From Ndongobacter massiliensis (GTDB taxonomy: Bacteria > Bacillota > Clostridia > Tissierellales > Peptoniphilaceae): a stretch of 64,000 nucleotides of DNA. A program made the position numbers and the translations under genes. This document shows positions 1 through 9,525 of this stretch, one piece after another (the first letter of the stretch is position 1; every line of letters starts with the position of its first letter). The notes beneath the pieces are model-generated. The model searched no databases. It was not told the DNA's origin and saw only the letters and a program-made list of their open reading frames with translations. The stretch covers positions 434,001-498,000 of the forward strand of contig NZ_LT635480.1 in NCBI RefSeq assembly GCF_900120375.1. Direction: 5' to 3'.

Positions 1-300
1 ATCATCAACTTGGATGAGATGATCAATCGTAGAATGCCCATCCAATTAAACGGAAAAACGTATCATCTAAAGGAACTGACCATGCGTCAGTTCCGGCGCA
101 TGGTCGAAATCGAAGGGATGGAAAATACGAAAGGGGCCGCTGCGCAAATGGACTTTTTGGCAGAGGTGTTGTCCAACAACCAAGAGGGCGTGGCATTTAC
201 AGTCGATGCGTTGCTTGATTTGCAACGTACGGCGATTGTCCGGTTATGGACGGCGCTCATTGCGCGCACCTTGGAGGTGGCGAACGACCCAAACTCCTGA
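1..300 (+). CDS. Phage tail assembly chaperone, short (G) product; 5' end cut off
   Basis: This acidic protein of about 98 residues sits directly before the tape measure gene, the position of the lambda G-type chaperone that coats the tape measure protein while the tail is built. The frame is open to base 1 and none of the first ATG or TTG codons (10, 19, 34) has a ribosome binding site, so the true start is probably left of the window. The stop at 298-300 lies just after a CCCAAAC slippery heptamer. Most ribosomes should finish here and a minority shift -1 to make the longer GT-type protein. The family call rests on position, size and the frameshift, not on strong sequence similarity. Confidence 0.8.
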   Translation: MINLDEMINRRMPIQLNGKTYHLKELTMRQFRRMVEIEGMENTKGAAAQMDFLAEVLSNNQEGVAFTVDALLDLQRTAIVRLWTALIARTLEVANDPNS

Positions 301-318
301 TCCCTCTTCCGAGGGATC
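288..318 (+). promoter_or_regulatory. Programmed -1 ribosomal frameshift site with stem-loop
   Basis: CCCAAAC at 288-294 sits exactly in the X XXY YYZ register of the upstream frame (codons CCA AAC, re-pairing as CCC AAA). Four bases downstream a perfect 8-bp stem begins: GATCCCTC (299-306), loop TTCC, GAGGGATC (311-318). Slippage moves translation from the upstream frame into the frame that runs uninterrupted to 605. This is the conserved mechanism for making the long tail assembly chaperone of long-tailed phages. The 4-base spacer is slightly short compared with typical sites. Confidence 0.9.
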
Positions 319-605
319 CCAAAGTGCGGCGGGCAGTTGCCGCGAAATATTTTTCCAGCGAAGCATGGGAAGATGCCTACCAAATGGCAACGGCTGAAGA
401 AAACCGGATGGCAAAATATGCCGGGTGCAGCCTGTTAGCCTTGCAGGATCTTCCCTTGTCTTTGTACCTACTGATTAAAAAAGACTCGTGGATTGAATCC
501 ATGCATACCAGTGAAGAGAGTCGCGAGGTCTTAGCAACGCTATGGCGCTTACAACAGACCAAAGCAGACCTTAAAAAAATCCGAGAAAAGGAGGTGGAGA
601 AATGA
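294..605 (+). CDS. Frameshift extension (T part) of tail assembly chaperone
   Basis: About 103 residues are reached only by -1 slippage at 288-294; no start codon with a ribosome binding site opens this frame near its beginning. The conceptual fusion joins the upstream chaperone to a segment beginning LLIPLPRDPKVRRAV and ending in a charged helix (TKADLKKIREKEVEK). In lambda-like tails the T domain recruits the major tail protein to the chaperone-tape measure complex. The stop at 603-605 overlaps the tape measure ATG at 602 (ATGA), so the two are translationally coupled. Confidence 0.8.
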   Translation, partial: LLIPLPRDPKVRRAVAAKYFSSEAWEDAYQMATAEENRMAKYAGCSLLALQDLPLSLYLLIKKDSWIESMHTSEESREVLATLWRLQQTKADLKKIREKEVEK

Positions 606-3445
606 CCGAAGGCTTTATGTTGCCGCCCATTGAGACGCAAATTATTGTTCGAACCGACAAAATTCAAGAGGGCATGGAGGAAGCCGGCCGACGAGTCGAT
701 GAAGAAGCGAAAAAAATTGGCGGTCGTTTTTCTAATCTCGAAAAAACGGGAAAAAATCTTGAGAAATTCGGTAGCACGATGACCAAAGCGGTGACGCTGC
801 CCATTGCTGCTGCAGGTATCGCCAGCGGCAAGTTTGCAATGGACTATGAGTCGGCGTTTGCGGGTGTACGTAAGACGGTTGATGCCACCGAAGAAGAGTA
901 TGCGGCCCTGTCGGAAGGCATTCGCAATATGGCGAAAGAAATTCCTGCCTCTGCGGCGGAAATTGCCGGAGTTGCGGAAGCAGCCGGACAGCTTGGCATT
1001 GAAAAAGAGCATTTACTGGATTTTACCCGCGTTATGATCGACTTGGGCAATGCGACCAATCTATCGGCGGAGGAAGGGGCGACACAATTATCCAAGTTCG
1101 CAAATGTCACCCGAATGAGTCAGAACAAATTTTCGAACCTTGGATCGACGATTGTCGCCCTTGGAAATAACTTTGCGACGACAGAAGCGGATATCGTTGC
1201 TATGAGTACTCGTCTTGCAGGAACGGGAAGTCAGGTCGGATTAAGCGAAGCGCAGATCATGGGCTTTTCAGCGGCATTGTCCAGTGTGGGCCTGGAAGCA
1301 GAAGCCGGTGGATCTGCTTTTTCGCGCGTAATGACAGATATGCAACTGGCTGTTGAGACCAACTCTGAAATGCTCGTCGAGTTTGCTGATGTTGCGGGAA
1401 TGAGTGCGGAGGATTTCAAGGCGGCCTTTGAAGAAGATGCTGCCGGTGCGATCATTGCTTTCATTGATGGGCTTGGACGCGCCGAGGAAAAAGGAACCAG
1501 TGCAATCAAAATCTTAGACGACATGGGCATAAACGAGGTTCGCTTGCGTGATGCTTTACTGCGTTCTGCCGGGGCGTCAGATTTGATGACAGAGGCTGTA
1601 AAGTTAGGCACTGAAGCTTGGGAAGAAAACAATGCCCTGACGAAAGAAGCCGAGCAGCGTTATGATACGACGGAATCCAAACTGGAAATTGCAAAAAACC
1701 GATTGGTCGATGTAGGAATCAGTATCGGGGAAAAGCTCTTGCCGCAACTCGTTCCGCTTGTTGAAAAAGTCGGTGATCTTGTGACTTGGTTCAGCGAACT
1801 TGACGAAGGGACACAAAACACCATTGTTCAAGTTGGACTATTTGCCGCAGCAATTGGTCCGGTGAGCGGAACGGTTGGAAAGTTACTGTCAGTTGGCGGC
1901 AAAGTCGGTGGCTTTTTATCCGGTTTAGCCGGAGGTGCTGCAAAGGCTGCGCCGGCCGTCGCAAACGTTGGAAGCGCAGCAGCGGTAGCAGGCGGCGCAA
2001 CCGGTGTCGGCGGATTTTTAAGCACATTGGGTGGGGCCGCCGTAGCAGCGGCGCCATTTGTAGCCGGGGCAGCGGCCGTGGCTGGAGCAGGCTATCTGGT
2101 TTATAAAGGCTTTGAGCAACAGGCAACGCCTGCCGTCGACAAATTACGGGATGGCGTCGTCGTCACCGGTACGCGTATGCAGCAGGTCGGCGATCAAATG
2201 GTCGAGGTCGCAGAGACAACATCTGTGAAGGTGTCCGAAGAAACGAAAAAGCAAATGCAAGCCTACTATGATCTTTCGGACGGCGCACAACAAAAAACGA
2301 TGGATCTATACGCAGGGCTCGTGCCGATGACCGCTGAAAACACGGCTAAAATCACAGCAGACGTCAAAGAGATGGCGAATATGACCATCGCTGCGATTGA
2401 TGATCAAAAGCAACGTAATATCGAAGATTTTCAAACGCTATTTTCCACCTCTACATCCCTAACAGCCGAGGAAAAAGCGCAGGTTTTATCCGACGTTGAG
2501 ACCATGGCAGAAGATCGAAAAGAAAAAGTTAAAGGGATGCAGGAGCGCATCTGCGAATTGTACGAGATCATCAAAGACAAAGGCATTGAAAACGCGAGCG
2601 AAGAGAAGGAAGAACTCTCGCAGCTCTATGAGGATATGGCGATGGAACAAATTCGATCGGTCGCCCAAAGCGCCAATGAGCAGGAATTATTGATCAACAA
2701 CTTGGCAAGTTCACGGGAGCAGGTTACCCAAAAGATGGTTGAAGATACGATCATCAAGCTAAACACGGAACGGGATGAGGGAATCCGGCTGACAAATGAA
2801 AAGTATGATCAAATGATGAGCGCGGCGGCCTCCTACAAAACGGACATTGAATTATCCGGAAAACAGATGACTACGACCCAAAAAGGCATATACGACAAAA
2901 TGGTGAGCGATGCCAATCAATATCGCGATGAAACGACTCTTGCTTATCAGCAGATACGCGATAATGGCATTTATAAATTGAATCAGGCTTATTCGGATTT
3001 GACTCAGCAAGTCGATATCGAGACGGGGAAACAGCTATCGTTTTTTGACAAGTTGTTTGGCGGTGCTGACGAGAATGCGAAAAGAATCAATGCGATTAAA
3101 TACAACGACAAGTCCTATAAAGTCGTTGCAAACTACATCACCAACAATGTTACTCGTCACATCACTGAAACTGGGGACACCGCGGCCACGCGCAGCTCAC
3201 ATGGATATAGCTATCGTTCCAGTGGCTTGGATTATGTCCCCTACGATGGGTATCGTGCTCACCTGCATCGCGGCGAACGCATCCTGACCAAAGAAGAAAA
3301 CCAGCGGTATGCGAAGAAGGGCGGCGATGTCAATATCCGTATCGACAAGGTAGAAAACAATACTAAAGAAGATGTGCGGCACCTGGTGCGTCGCCTGGGA
3401 GAAGAAGCACAGCGTCAACGTCTTGCGAAAGGAGCTCTCGCATGA
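602..3445 (+). CDS. Phage tail tape measure protein (TP901 family)
   Basis: This 947-residue protein sets siphovirus tail length and is carried in the tail lumen. The N-terminal half carries the TP901-type core (around residues 80-350; for example DYESAFAGVRKTVDAT and AEAAGQLGIE). A Gly/Ala-rich hydrophobic stretch at about 405-505 looks like several membrane-insertion helices, followed by long charged helical repeats to about 830. The end is basic and helical (HLVRRLGEEAQRQRL). It starts on ATG 602, overlapping the chaperone stop. Size and neighbours agree with the assignment. Confidence 0.95.
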   Translation: MTEGFMLPPIETQIIVRTDKIQEGMEEAGRRVDEEAKKIGGRFSNLEKTGKNLEKFGSTMTKAVTLPIAAAGIASGKFAMDYESAFAGVRKTVDATEEEYAALSEGIRNMAKEIPASAAEIAGVAEAAGQLGIEKEHLLDFTRVMIDLGNATNLSAEEGATQLSKFANVTRMSQNKFSNLGSTIVALGNNFATTEADIVAMSTRLAGTGSQVGLSEAQIMGFSAALSSVGLEAEAGGSAFSRVMTDMQLAVETNSEMLVEFADVAGMSAEDFKAAFEEDAAGAIIAFIDGLGRAEEKGTSAIKILDDMGINEVRLRDALLRSAGASDLMTEAVKLGTEAWEENNALTKEAEQRYDTTESKLEIAKNRLVDVGISIGEKLLPQLVPLVEKVGDLVTWFSELDEGTQNTIVQVGLFAAAIGPVSGTVGKLLSVGGKVGGFLSGLAGGAAKAAPAVANVGSAAAVAGGATGVGGFLSTLGGAAVAAAPFVAGAAAVAGAGYLVYKGFEQQATPAVDKLRDGVVVTGTRMQQVGDQMVEVAETTSVKVSEETKKQMQAYYDLSDGAQQKTMDLYAGLVPMTAENTAKITADVKEMANMTIAAIDDQKQRNIEDFQTLFSTSTSLTAEEKAQVLSDVETMAEDRKEKVKGMQERICELYEIIKDKGIENASEEKEELSQLYEDMAMEQIRSVAQSANEQELLINNLASSREQVTQKMVEDTIIKLNTERDEGIRLTNEKYDQMMSAAASYKTDIELSGKQMTTTQKGIYDKMVSDANQYRDETTLAYQQIRDNGIYKLNQAYSDLTQQVDIETGKQLSFFDKLFGGADENAKRINAIKYNDKSYKVVANYITNNVTRHITETGDTAATRSSHGYSYRSSGLDYVPYDGYRAHLHRGERILTKEENQRYAKKGGDVNIRIDKVENNTKEDVRHLVRRLGEEAQRQRLAKGALA

Positions 3446-4125
3446 TCACATTAAATGGCATTCCTGCAGAAAGTCTTGGCGTTGTCTTTTCACCGATCAC
3501 GTCTTTCCCTGCTCCGCAGTTACGAAAAGAAGAGGTGATCGTTCCTGGGCGCGACGGGGTGCTCTGGCGCGATGATCACACGATGGCGCCCGTTGAGCTT
3601 TTGTTGGACGGACATGTTCTCGACGGTTCGCGGGCGGCTTTCTTTGACTGGTGCCGTGGGGGCGGAAAACTCATTTTTGATGAGCAACCGGACCGATATC
3701 GGAAGGCCTCTTTTTTATCATTGGACACATCATATCTATCAGGCGATGAGCGTTTGCTGTCTTTCCAACTCCGTTTTTCTGTGGATCCCTTTGCAAGGCT
3801 GTTCTCAGGAGATGTACCAACGACATATGGCAAGACTATCCAAATCGTCAATCCATATCCGCTGGACGCCTATCCGTCCTACACCATCACTGGAAGCGGC
3901 GAGATCACGATCAAGCAATCGGGGCGGACGGTTTTCAAGGTGGAAGATGTTATCGACCGCGTAGAGCTGGAGGCGGAATCGGATCTTGTACATCGCGAGC
4001 TGGTTTCCCTCGAAAAACAGGCGTCCGGAGAAATTCCGATTTTGCGAGCCGGAGAGACGACGGAGCTATCCGTAGAAGGTAATGTAACGGATGTCAAAAT
4101 TACGCCGCATTGGAGAGTGCTATGA
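3442..4125 (+). CDS. Distal tail protein (Dit-like)
   Basis: This 227-residue protein begins MITLNGIPAESLGVV and contains VPGRDGVLWR and a SFQLRFSVDPF segment, as expected of the siphovirus tail component (Dit) family. Dit forms the hexameric hub at the tail tip that joins the tube to the baseplate. The gene starts with ATG overlapping the tape measure stop (ATGA, 3442-3445) and ends overlapping the next start. Its place between the tape measure and the tail-endopeptidase gene is canonical. Confidence 0.88.
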   Translation: MITLNGIPAESLGVVFSPITSFPAPQLRKEEVIVPGRDGVLWRDDHTMAPVELLLDGHVLDGSRAAFFDWCRGGGKLIFDEQPDRYRKASFLSLDTSYLSGDERLLSFQLRFSVDPFARLFSGDVPTTYGKTIQIVNPYPLDAYPSYTITGSGEITIKQSGRTVFKVEDVIDRVELEAESDLVHRELVSLEKQASGEIPILRAGETTELSVEGNVTDVKITPHWRVL

Positions 4126-6827
4126 GGCTAACTTTATACGACAAAAATGAAACCACCTTTCAGTCGCGCGGCATTGGGACCTTGACGGATGCGGTCTCCG
4201 CGACGGTGCATGAGGAGATCAACGGCGTATACGACTTAACCGTCGTTTATCCATATAATGGCAAGTTGTCTTCTGAAATTACGCCAGAACGATTGATTAA
4301 GGCGAACACACCGCGTGGCGAGCAGATGTTTCGGGTAGCCTCCATCCAAAAAACAATGGATGAGATGACAATCCGCGCAAACCACCTGTTTTACGATCTG
4401 GCCGACTTTTTTATTGAAGATACCTTTGTGCGAAACGTGCCCTCTGAGACGGCGATCCAGCAAGTGCTTCAGAAAACAGCCTTGCCGAATCCGTTTTCAG
4501 CAACGAGTGAGCTTGCGGGCAGTGTATCGTCCCGCTTGGTACGTAAAAATGTAGTCGAGGCCCTTTTGGGGGATGAGGAAAATTCCCTGATCAGTCGTGC
4601 CGGCGGAGAATTGGACCGGAACAACTACAACATCACCTGGCGATCACGCTTGGGTAGCGATCGCGGCGTCAAAATTAAATACCGAAAAAATTTGCTGGGG
4701 CTGGATTTTACAGAGGACTATACCACCGTCATCACCCGACTGATGCCAGAAGGGTTTGACGGTATTTTTTTGCCTGAAAAGTACGTCGATAGTCCGCGTA
4801 TCGGACAATATCAACAGCCAAAGTACGGCGTAATTTATTATGAGTCGATCGCATCCAAGACCAAATCGCCCGATCAAGACGGTGCAGTCGACCACGAGCA
4901 GGCTATGCAGGCGTTAAGAGAGGCGGCACAAAAAGAGTTTGACGCGGGAGTGGATTTGCCGACGATTACTTGCGAGGTAAATTTTATCGACTTATCGCAG
5001 ACAGAAGAATACAAAGACTATGTAGATCTGCAACGAATTTATATTGGAGATACGTTGCGGGTAAGTCACCATCCCATCGGCGTCGAACTGTCACAGCGTC
5101 TTATCGCTTACGATTGGGACGCATTACGTGATCGCTACGACTACTTGCAACTGGGCAGTCCGACCAATGCGTTCTTTGGTGCCGTGCAATCGGCGACAAT
5201 CGCGTCTCAAAGTGCGCTGGAGATTGCAAAGTCGATTAACCAGTCCGTTTTTGACAAGGCGCGCGCGGCGGCCACAGAGCTGATTAAGCAGGGGTATGGC
5301 GGTCATGTGCGTATTTACCCGGATAAAATTTTGGTCATGGATACGGACGATGAGGCCACAGCAAGGCGGGTTTGGCAATACAACCTTAATGGCCAGGGCT
5401 ATAGTACACACGGTGTTAATGGACCGTACACGTATGCCTGGACGATGGACGGGGCTTTTAACACATCCTTTATCGCTGCAAACAGCATTACAGCAAACCA
5501 ACTTGCACCGGATGTTGGTCAGAACTTAAATATTGCTGGAAATGTCGCTTTTACTGGGGTGCTAAAAAGAGAGGATTTGCCGGACTTGAAAGGGGAGCCG
5601 GGGCAGCCTGGAAAAGACGGAGCAGACGGTGCGCCTGGAAAAGACGGACTGCAACCGAACCTACTTTGCGTCTCCACGATGGAAAAAGGAACTTTAGACG
5701 CGAACTATGGCACGATGTATCCGACCGAAAATACAGGTACATCAGACTACATTCCCATCGAAGAACCGGGCGAATACACGCTAACGCTTTTTGATGAAAT
5801 CACTTCGGAAGAGTCGAAACGACTCGGAAAAACAAACCGCCTTGTTGTCCTTAGCTACGATAAAGACAAAAAAATGCTGGACTGTCTCTCTTATCGGGAC
5901 GCGACCTACTGGAACAACATGCATGGGAAAATTACAGAAACGTACACGATCGGCGCGGGGGTAGCTTATGTACGAATTTCCACCGTGCTTCCGCAAACAC
6001 ACCGATATAAATTTGAGCGCGGGAAAGAAAGCACGGGGTGGATTCCCCATGCGCTGGACTTAGTTGGTCCGCAAGGTCCACCGGGTCCACGTGGCGAGCC
6101 GGGCGAAAAAGGCGTGAGCATTGCGTCCATAAAAGTGCAGTACGACCAACGGAAGGTTGGAACGCGTCCGGTCAGTGAAGAAGATCAGGGCGATCCACCG
6201 GAGCCGGTTACATGGAGCGATGAGGTTCCGTCATGGAAAAAGGGCTATATTGTATGGCGAAGATTTTCCATCACGTACAGCGACGGGATTGTCGTTCGCA
6301 CCGCGCCGGAAAGTTTGACCGAAGAGGCTGCGCGAGCGGCATTAGAAAGCGCGAAAGCCTATACGGACAGTTTAGAGGCAGCGATTGCTATACGAGACTA
6401 CGCGGACAAGGCCTATGCAGACGGTGCTGTGAGCAAGTCTGAAAAGGCAATTATGGACACCTTACAGCAGCTTCTTGACGCCACAAGGGCGCAAGTGCTT
6501 GATGAGGTGCAAAAAAACGTGCAGGGAACCTTTCGGGGAATGCTTGACCGTCTTGATGATTTAGAGGGTCTAATCTGGATGTCCAACGGCACGATTTATA
6601 TCGGGCGAAAAGGACAGTATGAAGCACTCACGCTGACAAATAGCGAAATTGCTTTTTTTGTGGACGCCATAAAGAAGGGGCGCTTGAATCCGGACGATCT
6701 TCTTGTCACCAATGCGCGCGCTGTTAAGTGGGAATTTATCAACGAAAAGGAAGTATCGCTATATCAGCAGACGACAAGACTTGTCGATGGGGTGCCGCAC
6801 TTGACGTGGTACTACGTGGGAGGATAA
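4122..6827 (+). CDS. Tail endopeptidase/tail-tip protein (Tal-like) with collagen-like repeats
   Basis: This protein of about 901 residues has an N-terminal region (about 1-370) that resembles the phage minor structural/endopeptidase tail family, the central spike beneath Dit that contacts the cell wall. Two collagen-like Gly-X-Y runs follow: six triplets starting GEPGQPGKDG (bases about 5593-5650) and five starting GPQGPPGPRG (about 6067-6111). The C-terminal part is probably a receptor-facing module. I place the start at ATG 4122, which overlaps the dit stop (ATGA), rather than an in-frame TTG at 4110. The collagen runs are typical flexible linkers in Gram-positive phage fibres. Confidence 0.85.
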   Translation: MRLTLYDKNETTFQSRGIGTLTDAVSATVHEEINGVYDLTVVYPYNGKLSSEITPERLIKANTPRGEQMFRVASIQKTMDEMTIRANHLFYDLADFFIEDTFVRNVPSETAIQQVLQKTALPNPFSATSELAGSVSSRLVRKNVVEALLGDEENSLISRAGGELDRNNYNITWRSRLGSDRGVKIKYRKNLLGLDFTEDYTTVITRLMPEGFDGIFLPEKYVDSPRIGQYQQPKYGVIYYESIASKTKSPDQDGAVDHEQAMQALREAAQKEFDAGVDLPTITCEVNFIDLSQTEEYKDYVDLQRIYIGDTLRVSHHPIGVELSQRLIAYDWDALRDRYDYLQLGSPTNAFFGAVQSATIASQSALEIAKSINQSVFDKARAAATELIKQGYGGHVRIYPDKILVMDTDDEATARRVWQYNLNGQGYSTHGVNGPYTYAWTMDGAFNTSFIAANSITANQLAPDVGQNLNIAGNVAFTGVLKREDLPDLKGEPGQPGKDGADGAPGKDGLQPNLLCVSTMEKGTLDANYGTMYPTENTGTSDYIPIEEPGEYTLTLFDEITSEESKRLGKTNRLVVLSYDKDKKMLDCLSYRDATYWNNMHGKITETYTIGAGVAYVRISTVLPQTHRYKFERGKESTGWIPHALDLVGPQGPPGPRGEPGEKGVSIASIKVQYDQRKVGTRPVSEEDQGDPPEPVTWSDEVPSWKKGYIVWRRFSITYSDGIVVRTAPESLTEEAARAALESAKAYTDSLEAAIAIRDYADKAYADGAVSKSEKAIMDTLQQLLDATRAQVLDEVQKNVQGTFRGMLDRLDDLEGLIWMSNGTIYIGRKGQYEALTLTNSEIAFFVDAIKKGRLNPDDLLVTNARAVKWEFINEKEVSLYQQTTRLVDGVPHLTWYYVGG

Positions 6828-6828
6828 A

Positions 6829-8634
6829 ATGGCACAATTTACGTACTATGGCTCTTGGGAAAACGTCGATGTGCGGTATAGCGTATCGCAAAATCAAGCG
6901 GCGAATACCACGACGATAACTGCCGACGCCTACCACCGCAGACCGGGTGCGGGCGGCGGTTCTTATGAGTACTCCGGCGTCAATTTCGCATTGACAATAG
7001 CTGGCAACACAAAATCTCGGTCATGGACGTGGGACAGGCTGCCATCCGGCGGCGAGCGGCTTATTTTGAGTCACAGCGTAACGATTCCGCATAACTCGGA
7101 CGGCTCTCATGCGCCCGTATCCATCGCCATCTACTGCGCAACCGGGAGTTCGTCTCTTGGTACGGTTTCGGCGTCACAGAGCATTTCTCTTGCTACAATT
7201 CCGCGCGCAGCGTCAACGAGCGTCGACAAAACAACGGTCACCATCGGAGAATACGGACCGATCGTTACGGTCGATCGTAAAAACGCGTCTTTTAAGCATA
7301 AGCTATTTTTGAACCTAAATGGCACGGATAAGAGATACTACTATCCATACGATATCCCGTCCGGGCTTGGAAAAACAACGATACAATTTAATCCGCCCAT
7401 ATGGCTCTGTGAGTGGGTGCCAAACGCGGAGTCGATGATGTGTACGCTTGGCGTGTACACCTATCAAGCGGATGGCAAAACGCCTGTCGGAGCGACGGGG
7501 GTAAATATCCGCCTCGATGTTCCGAAGGGCGTGCAGCCGACCATAAAATCTCACGAAGTAAAGCCGATTAAAAACGGAATGGACGGCAACTATTGGCAAA
7601 ACCACACGTTCGCCGGGGTATCTTTTACGTGGGGACTCTGGCGCGCAGACCAGCTTTTCGGCGCGCAGGTAGATACCGTGCAATTTTATGCGGACGGCGC
7701 TTTACAAACATTTACGCGATCAAAAAATGCGGCACTCTTTAAAGCGGATAGTACCGGGATTTCAGCAACATTTACTACCCATCAAGTTGGGCTTCGCGGG
7801 TACAAAATTGTTTTAACGGACACCCGCGGGCGTACGGCGGTGGCGGAAGGCACCTATCCGGTTGTGACCTATTTTCCTCCGCAGATTCTTTCGTGCACCG
7901 CGGAGCGCTCCGATTCCGCCGGGAACCCAGATCCATCTGGCGCATATGCGCGTCTTTCTTGCAAAATCCGTCTTTCAAAAACCTATGATAATTTTGGAAA
8001 ACTACGCGTTCAAAGGAGTGACGGAAATACGACGGAACAAGTGCTTTCTGAGTCAAATATAAAGATATGGGATTCGGACGCCTTTACAATAACGCGCGTT
8101 GATGTGAATGTCCTTTTGGACAAGACGTATACGTACACTTTTACACTATCGGATAAGGCAACAAAGGCAGAACCGAGAACGGCGCGCATTGGTCCCGGAG
8201 AAATTTTGATGGACTTATCGCCGCATGGATTTAGTGCGGGGTGTCCGGCAAAGGACTATGAGGCTTCCTTGCGACAAGGCAATTACATGCTGACCGTCGG
8301 AAAAAATTCGGGAATTCGCGCGAAAGAATATAACGGTGGAACGCCTCTTCGCGAGGTGGACTTACTTGGACTTGCAGGAATTCGCGGCATTAGGATAACA
8401 AAAACCATCAATAGCGGATTTATCAATCTGACAAATGACGACTTAGGCATTGGACAAGGGGAGGCGCTAAATTATACGTGGGGAATCCAGCCTGTCTATG
8501 AGCCGGACGCGGGAATCATGTATACGACAATTCAGCCAACGGTAAATGGTATGTACGTGTATATACGAAGCGAGTTGTCAAGCAAAAGACCGCCGGACGG
8601 ACTCAATATCACGCTGCACATTATGCGATTTTAG
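6829..8634 (+). CDS. Siphovirus tail/baseplate protein, DUF859-like
   Basis: This 601-residue protein begins MAQFTYYGSWENVDVRYSVS, and its early part (tyrosine- and serine-rich, with SRSWTWDRLPSGGE and IPHNSDGSHAPV) resembles the DUF859 family found in streptococcal and other Gram-positive siphophages. Genes of this kind lie between the tail endopeptidase and the lysis genes and are thought to contribute to host recognition. It starts one base after the upstream stop. The C-terminal third (after about 440) looks beta-rich and may be the variable host-contact part. Family assignment is from recall of its look, not a search. Confidence 0.75.
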   Translation: MAQFTYYGSWENVDVRYSVSQNQAANTTTITADAYHRRPGAGGGSYEYSGVNFALTIAGNTKSRSWTWDRLPSGGERLILSHSVTIPHNSDGSHAPVSIAIYCATGSSSLGTVSASQSISLATIPRAASTSVDKTTVTIGEYGPIVTVDRKNASFKHKLFLNLNGTDKRYYYPYDIPSGLGKTTIQFNPPIWLCEWVPNAESMMCTLGVYTYQADGKTPVGATGVNIRLDVPKGVQPTIKSHEVKPIKNGMDGNYWQNHTFAGVSFTWGLWRADQLFGAQVDTVQFYADGALQTFTRSKNAALFKADSTGISATFTTHQVGLRGYKIVLTDTRGRTAVAEGTYPVVTYFPPQILSCTAERSDSAGNPDPSGAYARLSCKIRLSKTYDNFGKLRVQRSDGNTTEQVLSESNIKIWDSDAFTITRVDVNVLLDKTYTYTFTLSDKATKAEPRTARIGPGEILMDLSPHGFSAGCPAKDYEASLRQGNYMLTVGKNSGIRAKEYNGGTPLREVDLLGLAGIRGIRITKTINSGFINLTNDDLGIGQGEALNYTWGIQPVYEPDAGIMYTTIQPTVNGMYVYIRSELSSKRPPDGLNITLHIMRF

Positions 8635-8642
8635 GAGGAAAC

Positions 8643-8876
8643 ATGGATATCCAAGAACTGAAAGATCAAAAAGAGCGCCTGAAAAAGACGCGCGAAGATG
8701 AGCAGGCGGCGCTATCCGATCTGTATGTGGAGGTTGCCGCCGCGGAAGCAAAAGCCGGGGAAGTGCGAAAAAAAGCGACGGCAAAAAGTGAGCGCATTGC
8801 AGCGATTGATCAGGCGCTTTTACGCTTACAAATTGCCGAGGAGGTGATGATCGCCCCGGCAGGAGAAGAGGTGTAG
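8643..8876 (+). CDS. Small coiled-coil phage protein
   Basis: Seventy-seven residues, rich in Glu, Lys and Ala, form one predicted coiled coil (residues about 3-60, heptad-like DQKERLKKTREDEQ and AAEAKAGEVRKK). A good ribosome binding site (AGGAGGAAAC) precedes the ATG. Small coiled-coil proteins are common between fibre and holin genes in Gram-positive phages, but I cannot assign a function. It lies 8 bases after the DUF859 gene and 1 base before the next gene, so it is co-transcribed. Confidence 0.7.
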   Translation: MDIQELKDQKERLKKTREDEQAALSDLYVEVAAAEAKAGEVRKKATAKSERIAAIDQALLRLQIAEEVMIAPAGEEV

Positions 8877-8877
8877 T

Positions 8878-9312
8878 ATGCAGGAATTAAGTACATTAGT
8901 CGGACTCGATCAGGCGATATCCACACTACTATCGCTGGCGTGGATTGTTGTGATTATCCTTATCGCCAAGCACGTCCCCGGATGGATTGAGCGCTTTATG
9001 GAAATCTCACAGGAGATGACACGCGCCTTAGAGCGTCAATCACAGGTTACAGAGCGCAACAGCACGCTCATGGAAAAGACCGAGGAAGCGCACGCGGGAA
9101 TGACTACCGTGATATCCGAGCAGACGCGCGAAGTGCAAGCGCTGCGGGAAGTTATACGGACGATGGAGGAGATCACTGCCCGCGTCGACAAAAAAGCGGA
9201 CGAGCTCCATGTGCAGGGAAACAGCATAAAGGATTTGAGCAAGGAGCAAACGCGAATCTTAAAGGAGCTGTACAAGGAATTTACTGGAAAACCCTACGCA
9301 GACTCTTTTTAG
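8878..9312 (+). CDS. Membrane-anchored coiled-coil phage protein
   Basis: A 144-residue protein has one N-terminal membrane segment (about residues 17-37, LLSLAWIVVIILIAKHVPGW) followed by a long charged helix to the end with heptad spacing. The architecture (one membrane helix plus cytoplasmic or external coiled coil) and place before the amidase suggest a lysis-module or tail-associated accessory. It could be a holin-like or spanin-like helper, but a separate two-helix holin is found at 10525. Function unassigned. Confidence 0.65.
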   Translation: MQELSTLVGLDQAISTLLSLAWIVVIILIAKHVPGWIERFMEISQEMTRALERQSQVTERNSTLMEKTEEAHAGMTTVISEQTREVQALREVIRTMEEITARVDKKADELHVQGNSIKDLSKEQTRILKELYKEFTGKPYADSF

Positions 9313-9483
9313 CGCGGACGCTAAAAAAAAAACGGCACTTCAGAATCAAAAATAAGGCGATTTTATGCGATTAGACGACCATTGATACCTTTTTACATGC
9401 AAAATGCAAGGATGAAGTCGTCAGACGCCGTAGCGGGCGAATCGCTGTTTTTGAGCGTGTGGACAAATGAAAAATCGGAAAAA

Positions 9484-9505
9484 AGGCGCTTTGGCGCCTA
9501 TTTTT
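9484..9505 (+). terminator. Intrinsic terminator between tail genes and amidase
   Basis: AGGCGC (9484-9489), loop TTTG, GCGCCT (9494-9499), then ATTTTT. It lies between the stop at 9312 and the amidase start at 9526. A second inverted repeat at 9306-9327 spans the upstream stop codon but has no T tract. Together they mark the end of the tail operon or an attenuation point before the lysis genes. Confidence 0.55.
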
Positions 9506-9525
9506 ATGCAAAAAAGGAGGCATAA

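Noticed and set aside
9306-9327. Inverted repeat TTTTTAGCG/CGCTAAAAA considered as a terminator.
   Set aside because: The T and A tracts lie on the wrong sides for a standard intrinsic terminator in either direction, and the stem covers a stop codon; kept only as a note.
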